From Vesta saturnalis (Eukaryota; Arthropoda; Insecta; Coleoptera; Lampyridae): DNA of 64,000 nucleotides. The notes below the pieces were generated by a model. That model worked only from the letters and a program-made list of their open reading frames with translations. It made no database searches and was not told where the DNA came from. The translations under genes and the position numbers were made by a program. Positions 42,900 through 55,535 of the stretch are shown in pieces; the stretch's first letter is position 1; every line of letters begins with the position of its first letter. The stretch is from assembly GCA_036346205.1 (NCBI GenBank), contig JARFJB010001910.1, positions 1,868,501 to 1,932,500 of the forward strand, given 5' to 3'.

Positions 42900-45350
42900 A
42901 TCTTTACTCACTCTTTTATTTTTCATTAAAATATAATCATTAGACTTATAATGAAATGTTGTAAATCGTGTAAAATTTGTAAAAATAAATGTATTGGTTG
43001 TTAAAACGTTCTCATAAACAAATCGTTAAACTAACTCGAGATACAACCCGTTCACCAATAATAATGCCTTTGTCCCAGTCGGTTGATTAAAGTAGGGCGG
43101 TTCAATCTTTTGTTTTGCTTAATTACCACAATTTATGCTGTTATTTCCACTTAACATCAATCGGAAAAAAAACTGTAATGTAACACTAATAAAAATGATC
43201 TCGGACGCCAAGTTATTTTTTAATTATGCTCGGAATAACTAAACCGACGTTTACAATAAAAATTTTATCAAAATGTAAAAAATACAAAATATACAAACTA
43301 TGTTTATTAACAGTTAAATTAGGGTTATATAAAATATATCTTAAAAGTAGCCTTAAATTACTAAAAAATCATTAAACATGAATACCTATTCGAAAAATTT
43401 TTGTACACAAACTTTTTAATAACCTCTGGTATCTAAACCATTACGGAAATTTAAATCAAAGGTGATGTCATCCTTGCACCAATACTGCGCAATATCTCGA
43501 AATAACAATGCTTTACGTTGTAAATTTTTCTTCTTGAAATTTTAAATCCAATATTTATTGCATTTTCTTGAACGTTCAAATAAAAATTGTGATCAAAATT
43601 TAGATCAGCATTGAATGCAAAATTGCAAGCATAAAATGAAAGCGTACGTAAAAATAAAATTAAATGCGTACTTAAAATGTAATTAAAGTAGAAAAGTAAA
43701 AGTAATAAAAGTGTCAATCAAAGTTCCTGCAAAAAGCAAATGTTTTAGATTTTAACGCGTTAAAATATATCTTACCATTAAATCAATGACACAAAATTTA
43801 GGTGGAAACCCAAAAGAAGGCTTCCTAAACAACACAACGTTCATCAGGAAGTGAAAAAATGGACGCTTAGAATATCAAACGATGACGCGTTGCGCGAAAA
43901 TATTTGCGCAAAGAATTAAGTCAAAGATATAGAACTATAAACCCCTAAAAAGATATGCAACTTAAGTTACACCAAAATGCAAATTAAGTTGCCCAACACA
44001 TTCCTATAATTCAATAATTAAAAACTTTTTTCTTATATTTACAACTAAATGAACGAAGAACATAAATTACGGTATATTTTAATACAACTCAAAATGGGTT
44101 GTTACAGACTCGCTATATCTTTACAACTTCATTTCTGAAATTACTAAAATGCAAAAGGTCGTATGTAGCTCCTGAATAAAAATAAATTAATTTTTGCGGA
44201 TACAATAGTTCCAGTCGATTTCAAAAACTGAAATTCTGTACTCTCGATTCTCAGATCGAACTTTGGTGTTGCCTATAGAATTATGGCTCAAAAAAGCAGT
44301 CCACCAAAATGTATTTTATCGATTCCTCCATTAAATTAAAATGTCACATACGCCCATTTGGTATTAAGGGCATGACATACAGCTGATTGTAAATCGTTCA
44401 CTCGGAACTTACTCAACTTATGGTTCGCTAAGGGTCCTTTTAGGTACATATGAACTTTCATGCGTTTATCAACGAAATAATCTTCCATACAATTCTCTAA
44501 TTCCAAATTACACTAAATGAACTGTATTACTTACCGTATTACTATGATAAACGAAAATAATAAACTCCAAAAACGAAAAATCCAGTAAAACGAAAAGCAA
44601 AAAAAAAAAATAATGGAAAACTTGAATAAAAAAGGAAAACGAAAAAATTCCTATGGGAAAGAATAATGTATGTTAGTCAATAGATATTATATATAAATTA
44701 CCTTGGTCGAAGGGCTTTTAGGTGACGATTCTGCTACTCGTATATTGTTAGTTTTGTTCCCCGTATTTGGGTGCTGACGAGAAGGTGATCGAAAGTGGAC
44801 CCTTTTGAAAAGTGCCTTATTGGGGCAAAATTGAAGAAGATTCCTGTTCCTATTTTATCAATTCCTTTAATAAATTACAGAAACCTGTATTACAATAAAG
44901 ATTGACGTTTACTAATTGATTATCCCCCACAGATGTGACTATTTACAGATGAACTTTAATATTTACATTTTATGCTAAATAATTGTTTCATGTTTACATT
45001 ATAACTACGAACTAATTTTAAATCTTAACGTTACTACATTTTTCTATATTTACTATGTACAATTACTAAAACTAATATTACAACGTAATAACATACGCAC
45101 ACATGCGCGCACACGTACACATACCCACGTCCCACACCACACGCACGCACGCATGCACTTTACATTATTTATATTTACTTCGAATAATGAATGTTTGCGA
45201 ATGAGTAACAACTAATAGTAAAGCTCTAAATGACTAGCTAACTTACAAATACTCGGCAGTAAATAATTTACCCCAAATGCGACTATTAACACTAGTAATA
45301 AAATATTGATTAAATAAATTGGAATTGAAATCAACCGATGATTTTTCTTT
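42900..45350. other. Anonymous AT-rich DNA
   Basis: No gene recognised. A short CA/CG-rich run (ACGCACACATGCGCGCACACG) lies at 45093-45155. Confidence 0.5.
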
Positions 45351-45359
45351 AACATATTT

Positions 45360-45990
45360 ATTATTTACTAACGTCTTCAACATTTTTCACGTTACTTTTG
45401 TTCTGATCAATCTTGGTTGCAAAATACTGTTGTTTGTTGCTTTCTTGAGTTTTACATAAAGTATTTTTGTCCGAAGTTGATATATCGTGCATTTCTAGCA
45501 GTTTCAGATTAACCTCAAATAACGATCTTCAATAATATTTCTCATTGTAATAGTCACCGTGTTATTAGGATTGTGCGTTAGATCATTAGGGAAATCGATA
45601 CGTTTTCCGAGTAGGGCCACTGGAATACCCATTAATATAAAATTTAATCATTATTTTACTGTGATCATCTGTACGTATATAAGAATTTATTAATTTCTTC
45701 ACATATCTATTAATCAAATTTCGTAACCTAATCACGTCGGTATTCATTTCTTTTTTCGAATCTAATTGAGATCTCCTAGCATTATAAATTTTATAGATTC
45801 ATTACAGTATCTGTCACAAATTTCTTCTATTTGCTCTAACAATTAATTGTGTCTAGAATTTGGTGAATGATATATTACGGCGACGTGATATGCCTTGTTA
45901 AATAAGACTACCTCAAGAGCATGTAGCCAGTGATTCTTATGTAATGTATGACTATATGAAATTTTAAATTCGATATCATTTGTTACAAAT
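45360..45990 (-). pseudogene. LINE apurinic-type endonuclease relic
   Basis: Minus frames give NHWLHALEVVLFNKAYHVAV then IYHSPNSRHN, EEICDRYCNESIKF and IMLGDLN near 45810, the central boxes of a non-LTR endonuclease (xxxYRPP.., LGDFN). RLRNLINRYVKKLINSYIRT and DDHSKIMI near 45690 continue it. Downstream, DFPNDLTHNPNNTVTITMRN is open but not identified. Many stops. The clade is not decidable from this fragment; no reverse transcriptase follows in the expected place. Confidence 0.5.
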
Positions 45991-45999
45991 TTTTTTTAT

Positions 46000-47330
46000 A
46001 CCGCGCATTTCACTCAAGTGGCATAAACCTTTATTTTGAAGATTTGTTTGAAAATTGCAAATAAAGGAAAAAAATGTTAACGTAACATGCAGCATAGAAA
46101 TAAGCAAAATATCTAACAAAGAATTACAATAAATCTTTATGGAAAAATACTCGTCACTAGAAAATAGGAATAGTAACAGGCATAATTATCATGTATAAAC
46201 TTAGTTGCATTCGCTATCCGTACTATCACCACTAAAAATATTTTGCCTATATTTACTACGGATCCTAATTTTTTTTCTTGTTCAGTTATTTACATCAATA
46301 TTAATAGAAGTACAAGAATGCTTTCCGTAGGGCTAAACAAAACACGTTAAAATCAGTGGACGATAAACCGTATTGTGATCCCTACGCTTTTAAAGTTTGC
46401 GCTTTGGTAGTTCCTCTGTTTTCGTATAGTGATAGATAAGGGCACAATATACATAAAAATGAGAGCTCGTTACAAACCGCCTGAACATAAAATGGTCTGA
46501 TTAGCAAATGTTTCTTTAACGACCAGAAAATTAATGCGGCCAATCATTTATTTATTAACATTAATATTGAATACACAATGATATATTGTAGTGTTGTGCA
46601 ATTTGTTTTCTAGTTTTGTAACATTAGAGATAAAATGGTATAAAAGTACGTCGTTTAGAGTAAAAAATGACTGTGTGGCTCGCGCTGGATTATTTGCCTC
46701 ACTTCTTCTACTACTATTAACGTAATTTACTATTTTAGTTTGTCTAAAGATAATTTAGATCCCAGATACTTACCGACCGAATCATAATATTGAATGTATA
46801 ACAGTTTCATTAAATAACAACTTGTCAACGTAATATCATAAATGTCTGGCAATAATCCTACATCTTTATAAATTTTAATGGACCCGTGATATTTTAGATT
46901 AAAATTAAATTATAACATATAAATAAATGAAAAATTTAATCAAAGTCAAGAATCAAATATGCTTTGTGCGACAAAAGACAAAGTTTTTCTTGTTCTAAAA
47001 TGGAAACCTTCTCTTCTTCCCCACTATATGCTTGAGTAGTAGTCGACAGTATAAATCTTACTATCATGGTACTGTTTCCTTAGCAGAAAGGCGAATTATT
47101 GCCGAAACAGAGACCAAAAATATAGAGCTTATGCTCAAAAATAAGTTTCGGTGCAAAACTGAACTTTCGCATCCTTTAAACGGTCGTTTACTCATCTGAC
47201 GAACTTCGTCCCCTAAAAGGATTATTGAAAAAGAGTGTACGAACAAATACGAGTTATTCTGAGAACATAAGCTCTACACCGAAATCTACGTTCTTCTTTG
47301 TTTCAGCCTTAATTCGTCTCTTCAGAGAAG
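46000..47330. other. Anonymous AT-rich DNA
   Basis: No gene is supported. The last 300 bases (CGAACTTCGTCC, TTATTCTGAGAACATAAGC) may be older transposon debris into which the next element inserted. Confidence 0.45.
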
Positions 47331-47750
47331 TATACAATGTGTCCCAAATTCGCTTCTCTATAAAGGGATCTCGGCTTCTGTTATACTTACGGCAAAGGTT
47401 AAATGGGAAAAGTTTTAGAGGAAGCTTAGAGCATTCGATATCAGATTTACGATCGGTCAATTAATTTTGAAAATATCGGCGAAAAACCGAAAATGGCGGA
47501 TTTCGTTTTTCGTCAGTAAATCGAAATGGTTAATTTGACAGCTGTCACAATGTGAGATTATAATTATTTTTTAAGACGAATAAGATGGCGTGTATGACAT
47601 GTCACAATCGTCTTTTGTTATCCCACAATCTGCCTCAACTTTAATATTTCTTATTGCCGCCATAATTCAAAGTAGTGTTTTCATAAGTAGTACGCTTTTC
47701 TGTCATTAAAATCATAAACGTGACACACAAATTGTAAAAGCCTGTCGAAA

Positions 47751-48865
47751 ATGGCCGGTATTCCCTATTCAAATGAATAAAAGTTTGACATGTTAGCGCT
47801 TTACTTGCAGTCAAACAGAAACGCCGACATTACCTCATCGAGGTATTTGGAGATGTACCCCGAACGACGGCAGCCTCATAAAACCCACTTCAGAAAAATT
47901 GTAATTAATTTAATTAACTTCGAACAACCTAAAAGCGGATACAATATTGATAATTAAAATCGTGACAGAAACATTTTACAAGCTGTCAACGAAAACCCCA
48001 GTGCATCGGTAAGAACGGTAGAACGGGAAATTCGTGTGTCAAAATCAACGGTACAAAGAGTGTTAAAAAAGAATAACTATTATCCATACAAACCCACAAT
48101 AGTTCAAGGACTTAAAGAAACTGATTTTCCAAGGCGAATGCGCTTCTGCGAGTGGTATACTAGAATGTGTAATGAAAATCCCGATTTTGTTAATCATGTC
48201 TTGTGGTCTGATGAGAGTAGGTTTACGAATTGTGGAGTTTTTAATAAGCACAACATTCATCATTGGGCTGTAGAAAACCCTCACGAAGTGGCAGAGAGAC
48301 GTCTACAGACCAGATTTGGAAGTAACGTTTGGTGTGGGATTATTGGTAATTTAATCTAACTTACCTATTTTCATTGGGCACCTATGTATTATAAATTATT
48401 AATCATTGCAGGAAATCGACATATAAGACCATTTTTGTTTGACTATAACTTAAACGGACAGAGGTACCTAGACCTTTTGCGAAATCAGGTTGTGCCGGCT
48501 TTACGAGCTACTCTCACCGAAGATGATTTCAGAAGAACCTGGTTTCAACAGGATGGATGTCCGGCACACAACACCATTCAAGTCAGGAACTTCTTAAGGG
48601 AGCAGTTTGGTGAAAGAATTATTGCATTAAATGGTCCAGTATCTTAGCCTCCTAGATCCCCTGAGCTTTCGCCCTTGGATTTCTACCTCTGGGATCACAC
48701 AAAGAATGAGGTCTACGAGTTTAATCCTCCTGCGACCATAGCAATCCTGAGACAGAGAGTTTTGGATACATTTAGAAATAGTGTCAATGGAAATACACTT
48801 GCTAGGGTTGTACGAAAAACAGTCACCAATTGTCAAAAATGTCTCGATGTCATTTTGCAAATCTG
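47751..48865 (+). pseudogene. DD41D transposase with 66-bp intron, three stops
   Basis: Starts MAGIPYSNE at 47751; the tenth codon is TAA. The N-terminal domain has YLEMYPERRQPHKTHF and a second stop near 47955. The HTH reads VSKSTVQRVLKKNNYYPYKP near 48040. Catalytic residues are VLWSDESRF near 48205, FQQDGCPAHN near 48550, and PPRSPELSPLDF near 48665, with 41 residues between the last two. The Trp normally before PPRSP is TAG. A GT..AG intron at 48346-48411 lies after WCGII, a different codon from the intron in the A1/A2 lineage. Few mutations separate it from an open frame, so inactivation was recent. Confidence 0.88.
48346..48411 (+). other. 66-bp GT..AG intron in transposase
   Basis: Starts GTAATTTAATC and ends ATCATTGCAG. 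Removing it gives ..WCGIIG-NRHIRPF, which aligns with IFG-TRIIGPF of the intact intronless transposase. Confidence 0.75.
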
Positions 48866-49639
48866 TAAATTAATTGTAATTGTAATTTTATTGCAGATTG
48901 TTCAAAGGTCAAGTATTAATTAAATTAATGACGGTTATTTTAACACACTGGGAATTTGTCCCAAAACATCTGTCTTGTTGAGAGGTCGTTATTTAATTTC
49001 AGGTTTTATTGAAAATTCAAAGAATATTATACATTATTTATTAATGTTATTTTGCGACAAATAAATCATGGTCTACTAATAATAAATAAGACCTAACTTT
49101 AGAAAGTATGATATTTCGATGAAACTCTAATCTTTTATGCACTTGTGAGACATCACTAAACTGGAAATATTGCGCTCTTTCAAAAAATCGAAAAATCCAA
49201 TATGGCGGCAATAAGAAAAATGAAAGTTGAGGCAGATTGTGGGATAACAAAAGACGATTGTGACAGCTGTCAAATTAACCATTTCGGATTTACTGGCGAA
49301 AAACGAAATCCGCCATTTAACTTTTGCCGTAAGTATAACAGAAGCCGAGATCCCTTTATAGAGAAGCGAATTTGGGACACATTGTATATTGTGTCAAACT
49401 GTTCCAGTGCTACCTTAGAACAGAGGAGAGAAGGTCAAAACGTTTCCGTGCTGCAGCGTTACTAAATTTATTTTAAATCACTAAATTCATACATAATTTA
49501 TTATCGCACTACAGACTCTTCACATGTTCTCCAGTTTTCGTCGGTAAAACAAACAAACTATAAATATGTTGACTTCCAGCAAACACGGACTAACAGGTTA
49601 GTAAAGAATCTACTAGAATCGAAGGATGAAAAATGTATA

Positions 49640-49875
49640 TTAGTTGAGTTGATCGGTCTATTTCCACAGCTTTTGCTTTCATAGCGCGACGTTTCGGAAG
49701 TGGACTCTGCTTCTGTCATCAGGCTTAGCCCTGCGCAGAACTGATATCGTACTTGAGTCGAATTCATTTAATTATGATTTTTCCCCAAGCACTTGGCTAC
49801 TCACAGATCCGAACTTGGTACCTTTAACTCATAAGTCCGACATCACTACTGTTGAGCTACTGAGTAATGTTACAT
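49640..49875 (-). repeat. tRNA-Thr-headed repeat T, copy C
   Basis: Minus strand: ATTACTCAGTAGCTCAACAG, GGACTTATGAGTTAAAGG, a B-box-like AAGTTCGGATCTG, GCCAAGTGCTTGGGGAAAAA, CTGATGA-C-AGAAG..CTTCC-GAAACGTCGCGC at 49688-49722, and the tail CTGTGGAAATAGACCGATC..TCAACTAA. It retains the head with both internal promoter boxes; copy B lacks the B-box half. Confidence 0.7.
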
Positions 49876-50094
49876 ATATTTTTTTAGGTAATATACGAAA
49901 ATACAACTCGCCGAAAACTCAAGGAAGCCACCCACATACATCGCAGAAAATACAATAAGCCAAGCTAGTGTAGAACAGAAACCCATATGGATGCCAATAA
50001 TGCGGGAAGAGCTTAGACGCAATAGACCTGCGCAATGGTACGGCGTAACATCCGCAATAAACTACTGCGCAACCATGAAACAATTTAATATATG

Positions 50095-50275
50095 TACAGG
50101 GTGGCCCAATAGTGCGAGGGTGGAAGATGGTGGGTTTATTAAGGACTATTTCTAAAGATATGGTGGCTATCCTTAAGGCTACAAACCTAAAATAGTTTCA
50201 CTGGAATCACAGTTTATACAGGGCGATTTATATCAAAGCTGAATTTTTTAAATGGAACCCCCTGTATATTATTGC
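50095..50275. repeat. Nested mariner-type ends (MITE debris)
   Basis: Three end-like phrases in 180 bp: TGTA|CAGGGTGGCCC near 50096, TATA|CAGGGCGATT near 50219, and GGAACCCCCTG|TATA near 50268. The middle one matches AATCGCCCTG|TATA near 53195, so 50219-53195 may bracket the DD41D relic between, but only 10 bases agree. Confidence 0.35.
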
Positions 50276-50289
50276 ATATTTCGACTTTA

Positions 50290-51768
50290 TGTATCACACT
50301 TAATACCTAAAACAATTCGTTTATCCGAAATTCGTCATTTTTACAAAAAGTAGATGTCTGAAAACAATTAAATATCGCTGTAATCACAAAACTCTGCGAT
50401 GTTACTAAACACGAAATGTACTGCCGTAGATCGGACGCTCAAATCCGATTTTTCTTGTGTTTCTTTGTCAATCAATGGTAACTTGATTTTTTTAAATGGA
50501 ACGGTCATTTTTACCTTCCAACCTACATAAACACATGTAGGTATAGAAGGTTATGCAATCGACTTTTTTTTCACTATCGTTAAACTGACTAATTACCTCA
50601 TTTTACAACTTTGGCCAAGTTTTACCAACATCCGTCATGATGTCTGCATGTCTGAGTGTCTGTGTGTGTGTGGATGTACGTTGGTATCCACGATAACTCC
50701 AGAACGAAAACACCTACCTATCCAGCGGCAGACAGGGGGGGGGTTATAAGGGGCACTTTTTGGTTTTTATCAAATATTTCTGAAACAGCTGCATATTTCA
50801 AAGAAATAAAAATACCTAGATATAGAACTAAAACACATCGATTAATTACGTACATGCAATTTTTTGATAGGATGCGTAATTTAGCGGCAAACAAATTCCT
50901 AAGGTAGAATTTAAGTGTTCAAATTTTTCTTTATCTGCATAACGATTAACTTTATAAGAAACAGTTTCGGCATTAATTTTGAAGAAAATTTAATTTTATA
51001 TAACTTTTCTTTATAAAGTTTCTAAATATAACGTAAGGTAAGCATAAAAATTAAATATGAGTGAAAATGGTTAAACTGTATTATTGATATCTTATAGAAG
51101 CGGGCGGCTTTGGAATTTTTTTTAAGTTAACATTATGTATGTATATTAATTTCTATCTGCCATAAAGTTTTAAACGTGTTTCTGACATAGATTATTGTTT
51201 TTGTTTTTATAATGCCTGTTTTTGTTATGAACGTATGTAAGAGGTTGCATAATTACCATAAAAAAAATTATAATCAGAATTATGTCTGTCATGAAGTTTT
51301 AAACGTCTGTTTTGACATAAATTATTATTTTTGTGTTTGCAATATTGCGTATTTTCGTAATGAACTTATTATAAAAGAGGTTGCATAGTTATCCTAAAGA
51401 AATGTTATTCAAATTATTTCATTTTGTAGGTTGGAAGGTCTTGCGGTGTTCCATACCTAATATATTTATTTTTGCATCAAATGCGTAATTTTTTTACCTT
51501 TCTAATGATATAGATTTCTCATACCTATGTTCGATAGATTTCTTTTAATTTCACAATTACTGAGTAATTTGCTGTATTTTTCAATTTTTAGTTGTTTGTA
51601 TTATCTAGTAACCCGTACAAAATAAACAAAAAATAAACGGTTCTCACTATAAAACATTATTTATTAAGTAGAAAAACACATAAGCACAAAAATCAAAATT
51701 ACGAGCTAAATTAAAAATAAAATAAAAAATAATTTAATAAAAAGTTCAAAATGTCTACCACCTTGTTC
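50290..51768. other. AT-rich DNA with one dispersed-repeat unit
   Basis: 51035-51400 is a diverged unit of the 23581-24375 array (TAAGCATAAAAATTAAATATG, TATTGATATCTTATAGAAGC, then a TTTTTGTTTTTA tract twice). No gene recognised elsewhere. Confidence 0.5.
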
Positions 51769-52955
51769 TCAGCAAATTTGAATTCTACGACGAATATAAT
51801 TGTTAACCCTACTTAACATTACTGGGTTGATAGTTGCAAAAACGTTTTGGATTCTATTTTTTATATCTTCCGAAGTGGTTGGTAGTTCAGCATACACCTT
51901 TTTCTTGACGTACCACCAAAAAAAGAAACCACGCGGAGAAATATCTGGAGATCTCGCAGGCCATCGTGTTGGTCCATCCTTTCCTATCCACTTTTCTACA
52001 AATGCATTATTAAGCCATTCACTTACTACACGCGCACGACGTGGAGGTGCGCCTTCTTGCTGAAAATACAACTTCCTAATGAGCGAGCGGTACATCTTCA
52101 AGGAGCGCAAATAATTTTTATTATGGAGGAAATTACAAATTCGAATTTAGAATACCGTCGAAGTAAAAGGGACTAACTACTGAAATACCGAATATGCCTG
52201 CTCAAATATTAATCGACCATTTCTCTTGTCTATGAACTCTGAAATAGTGAGGGTTTTCATTTGAGTAATAATGAAAATTGTGCTGGTGAACAAATCCATT
52301 GCGGTGGAAGGTACACTCGTCTGTAAACATGATCATATCCAAAAATTGTACATTTTCATTTAAATTTTGGTCTACTTATTGCAAAAATTAATCGTGTTTT
52401 GAAAATCGGTCTCCTTGATGTAGTGCGATATGACTGATGTTCTATTTACTTGAAAATCTGTTTCGAGTTGTCGTGTACTCATACGGGGATTTTTTATCAC
52501 TGCAGTTAAAATATTGAGTTGATTATCTTCGTTCGAATCAGGTTTAATTCTTCCCTGTCTTTAAAGATAACGAACTTTTCCTGTTGCAGATTTTTGAATG
52601 AGTCTTCCCTTGGATGACGCTCCCCTATGCGCCTATCAAAATCCGTTCCGTATAAATATTGGTGTATCAGTATGTGAAATGGGTGATATTTAAGTTTCAT
52701 TAGCAATTGATCTTGTACTTGTATTTGGGTTTTCAATTACAGACTGCAATACTTCAAATTCATTGTTCTCATTGTTAGTTACTGGTTTAGTCGGAGTTAT
52801 CTTGTTGTAAGCAACATTACCTGTATCCCGAAACCTGGTCAGCAAACGTTCAAATACTTCCTCTCTGGGATGTTCCCTATCAGAACATTTCCCAGCATAA
52901 ACTCTTGATGATAAGAGGCAGTTTTCGTAACATTCTCCAATTACTAGCATTACCA
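51769..52955 (-). pseudogene. DD41D transposase relic with lost catalytic Asp residues
   Basis: The minus strand starts MLVIGECYENCLLSSRVY near 52950, with the N-terminal domain phrase REHPREEVFERLLTRFRDTG and HTH TSTRSIANET. A short copy-like REHP..DSF stretch follows. KYHPFHILIHQYLYG and DFDRRI near 52660 belong to the linker. The catalytic core is broken around 52330 (TDECTFHRNGF). The C-terminal piece 51769-52110 reads FQQEGAPPRRARVV and PARSPDISPRGFFFW: the second catalytic Asp is Glu and the third is Gly, with the 41 spacing kept. It is certainly inactive and older than the other copies. Confidence 0.8.
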
Positions 52956-53431
52956 GCTAAGGTTAAAAATAAAAAGTTTAACAACGCAACCGAATATGGG
53001 CAAGTGAAAACGCTTTTTTTCCAATAAAATGAAAAGGGTTAGATTTAGGTATAGGCATTTAAATTTAAAATCATAGTTATTTCTGGTGCTAAACTAAAAT
53101 CGGATGCAAAAAGTATGGGTCTTAATTAAAAAAAATTGACTACTTCGACTTTTTTGAGTAACAAATTCATTATTGTTTTTCAATCGCCCTGTATACAAAT
53201 ACGTCATTGCACGTTATTAGTGAACTAAAATAGTCTTTTGTTTACAATAGTTCAGTTTCACTGCACAATAATTTGCCGTTTGGACAGTATAGGCAACTTT
53301 GTTACGCGATGCAACTGTCATTTTTTTATTGAAAACTTGGAATATCTCAAAAACGGCTAGAGTTAAGTATATGACATTAAACATAAAGTATGCCTAGAAT
53401 TGGACGTAGAATCAAAAAATGCAACAATGTA

Positions 53432-53568
53432 CAGGGGGTCCCACTTAAAATAACCGGAAGCGCTGTAATCTTGAGAATATATTAGATGGATGTCCCCAAT
53501 CGAATTTACTAAATAGCCCAATTGTCAGATTTTTCCTATTTATACTTTTTCCATAATCGTGGGACACC

Positions 53569-53571
<3 letters not shown>
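53432..53571. repeat. 140-bp MITE with mariner-type ends, next to (TA)n
   Basis: CAGGGGGTCCCAC at the left is mirrored by GTGGGACACCCTG at the right, with one mismatch. TA precedes it; the right side runs straight into a (TA)n microsatellite (53572-53632), so the target TA may have expanded. Internal AAATAACCGGAAGCG recalls the TIR interior of element A2. Confidence 0.65.

Positions 53572-53632
<61 letters not shown>
53572..53632. repeat. (TA)n microsatellite
   Basis: About 60 bases of TA with one TG step, then ACACACATACATACATA. It links the MITE to the tRNA-headed repeat. Confidence 0.92.
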
Positions 53633-53644
53633 CACACATACATA

Positions 53645-53800
53645 CATATATTGGATACTCAGTGGCTCAGCGGTAAAGGTGTCAGACTTGTAAATGAAAG
53701 GTACAGAGTTCGAATCTGAAAGTTGTCAAGTGCTTGGGAAAAAAATTATAAGTAAACGAATCCAAGTGCGAAATCTGTCCGTTTAAGGCCTCATTTCGAG
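53645..53800 (+). repeat. tRNA-Thr-headed repeat T, copy A (plus strand)
   Basis: The head reads ACTCAGTGGCTCAGCGG, TCAGACTTGTAAATGAAAGG and AGAGTTCGAATCTG. That is an A box, an anticodon loop with TGT (Thr) and a B box at tRNA spacing. The body continues GTCAAGTGCTTGGGAAAAAAA and CCAAGTGCGAAAT, as in copies B and C, but ends before the CTGATGA core. A tRNA-Thr-derived SINE or a PLE-linked composite. Confidence 0.65.
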
Positions 53801-53804
53801 ATAA

Positions 53805-55525
53805 TGATTTGTTTGTACTACAATTAAAAGCTCTAAATGAGTTCAATTTTTGTTTGCTGGATAATTATTTTGTGTAGATTTAAACATTTCTTTGGTTGGT
53901 TCGACCTGGGTCGAAGCTAAAATTTTAATTTTAAAAGAAATCTACCTATACTTGTTTATTTTTCGGGGCATTAGATAACATGATTACATTTTTTCTGTAT
54001 GTTGTATTGGTTTATTTACTTTCATCAGGTGCAATACGCGTTGAAAAAATGTTGAAATTATTACCATAAGGGGACATTCACGTTCTATAAAGCGCTTGAA
54101 AAGTTGGGATAAAGTTCCTGAGCTTAGTTTTTGATCAGCAGATTTGAAATTTGGAACATGTACGTTTTAGTGTCGCATCTGTCGATTAGTTGTTCTAGAT
54201 TTTTGAAAATATTGGTGCAAAACGAAAAAAAACATAAAAATTTACGAAATCAAAAATTTAAAACAACGGTTACCGTCAAAATTACTTTTTAAAGCGAAAG
54301 TAAAGAAACGCCTTTTTCAAAATTTTTTGTTCTCCTATACCATTGAATAAAGGATGTATTACCCGCGGACGCAAGGTTGGGACACCCTGTATTAACATCA
54401 TCCACATGTACCTTCTTGTACGTAAAAAGATGAGCCCTTTCTAATTCTGCAATAAAAAATGGGGGTTGACATTTAAAAAAAATGTCGATGACATATCTTT
54501 CTTGACACCCTGTATATTTCACTTTTGCTAAGAAAATTCGTAATTGAAAATAAATATCGACGGGACCGAGCGTTTTCTACCTAAGCCCCATTCGCATTTT
54601 TAATTTCTACTCACTGTATAAATATTTTCTTGATTATAGTAGGAGGAATTGTATGATTTTTAGTAGACTAGTATAATTATTTTCGTTAGTGCTCAATAAC
54701 TACATATTTCTACATTGTATTCTACAAGGACATTGCAGAAGTTCGAAATGTGAAAAACGCATGGTTGCGTTATTTTCTATTTCTTTTTAACCAGACGGTT
54801 GTTATGAGGAATACTTTCAAATGCATAATGTAAATTCAGATAACTACTGCACGTTCTTGCTTTATTTGTTGAAATCATATATGCAGGAAAGAAACGGCAA
54901 TAGTGTATATTATAAAACGCTAATCCAAAAACTGGAAATATTAATTTTACAGACTTTAGATACCGATCCACGTTGACTAGATTGACGTGCGACAACTTGA
55001 TGCATGACCAATCGCGTGCAAGCTTGAGGTTATAAACTATCTTGCATTTGTGTATCACACACCTTCTAAAAATCACACTTCGAGAGTTGTAGCTTACCGT
55101 GAAAACCACGATAACCGTGAAAATTTTTGCATATGTGCAAAATATATCGGATATTATTTTGTAATGTCCATAAGGCCATATTAATAAAGTGATAGCAATT
55201 TCCGGTATAGATTAACGGAAGTGTTTATTAAATTATAAGTTGTATTAAATTTTAATCGTGTGTTACTCAATTTTCTAAGAAAGGGATTTGCAACACCGAC
55301 AAGATTTTCCACATTTTTATCTTTAAATTTGGATAATTAGTAGTTTATATTTATCGTTATTTACAATTATTAGTATGTCAACTTGTTCATGTTTGTAAAT
55401 TAGAAACCTTAATACCAGTGTATAAAATTAATTACTTAAAAAAAATTCAAATATTTTATTTTGACAGAAGCACGTAAAGCATGTTTAAAGTGAATTATGA
55501 AATAACCAAAACATTAAAGGAATGC
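53805..55525. other. AT-rich DNA with mariner-end debris
   Basis: GTTGGGACACCCTG|TATT near 54380 and TTGACACCCTG|TATA near 54508 are transposon ends without recognisable partners. No gene supported. Confidence 0.45.
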
Positions 55526-55535
55526 AAGTACTTAC

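Larger units (their letters stand above)
47335..49384 (+). mobile_element. DD41D transposon, complete ends, dead gene
   Basis: The ends are CAATGTGTCCCAAATTCGC at 47335 and GCGAATTTGGGACACATTG at 49384, flanked by TA on both sides. The TIRs are asymmetrical: the right arm is about 183 bp (49202-49384), while the left arm covers the same sequence spread over about 327 bp because of an internal insertion near 47410-47580. Length 2,050 bp. This is a third TIR lineage. Confidence 0.9.

Noticed and set aside
43451..43717. 88-aa minus-strand ORF as a host gene
   Set aside because: Low-complexity Leu/Phe start, no splice context and no recognisable domain.
50219..53195. A complete element bounded by CAGGGCGATT / AATCGCCCTG around the DD41D relic
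   Set aside because: Only 10 bp match and the internal flanks do not continue as inverted repeats; kept as a possibility only.
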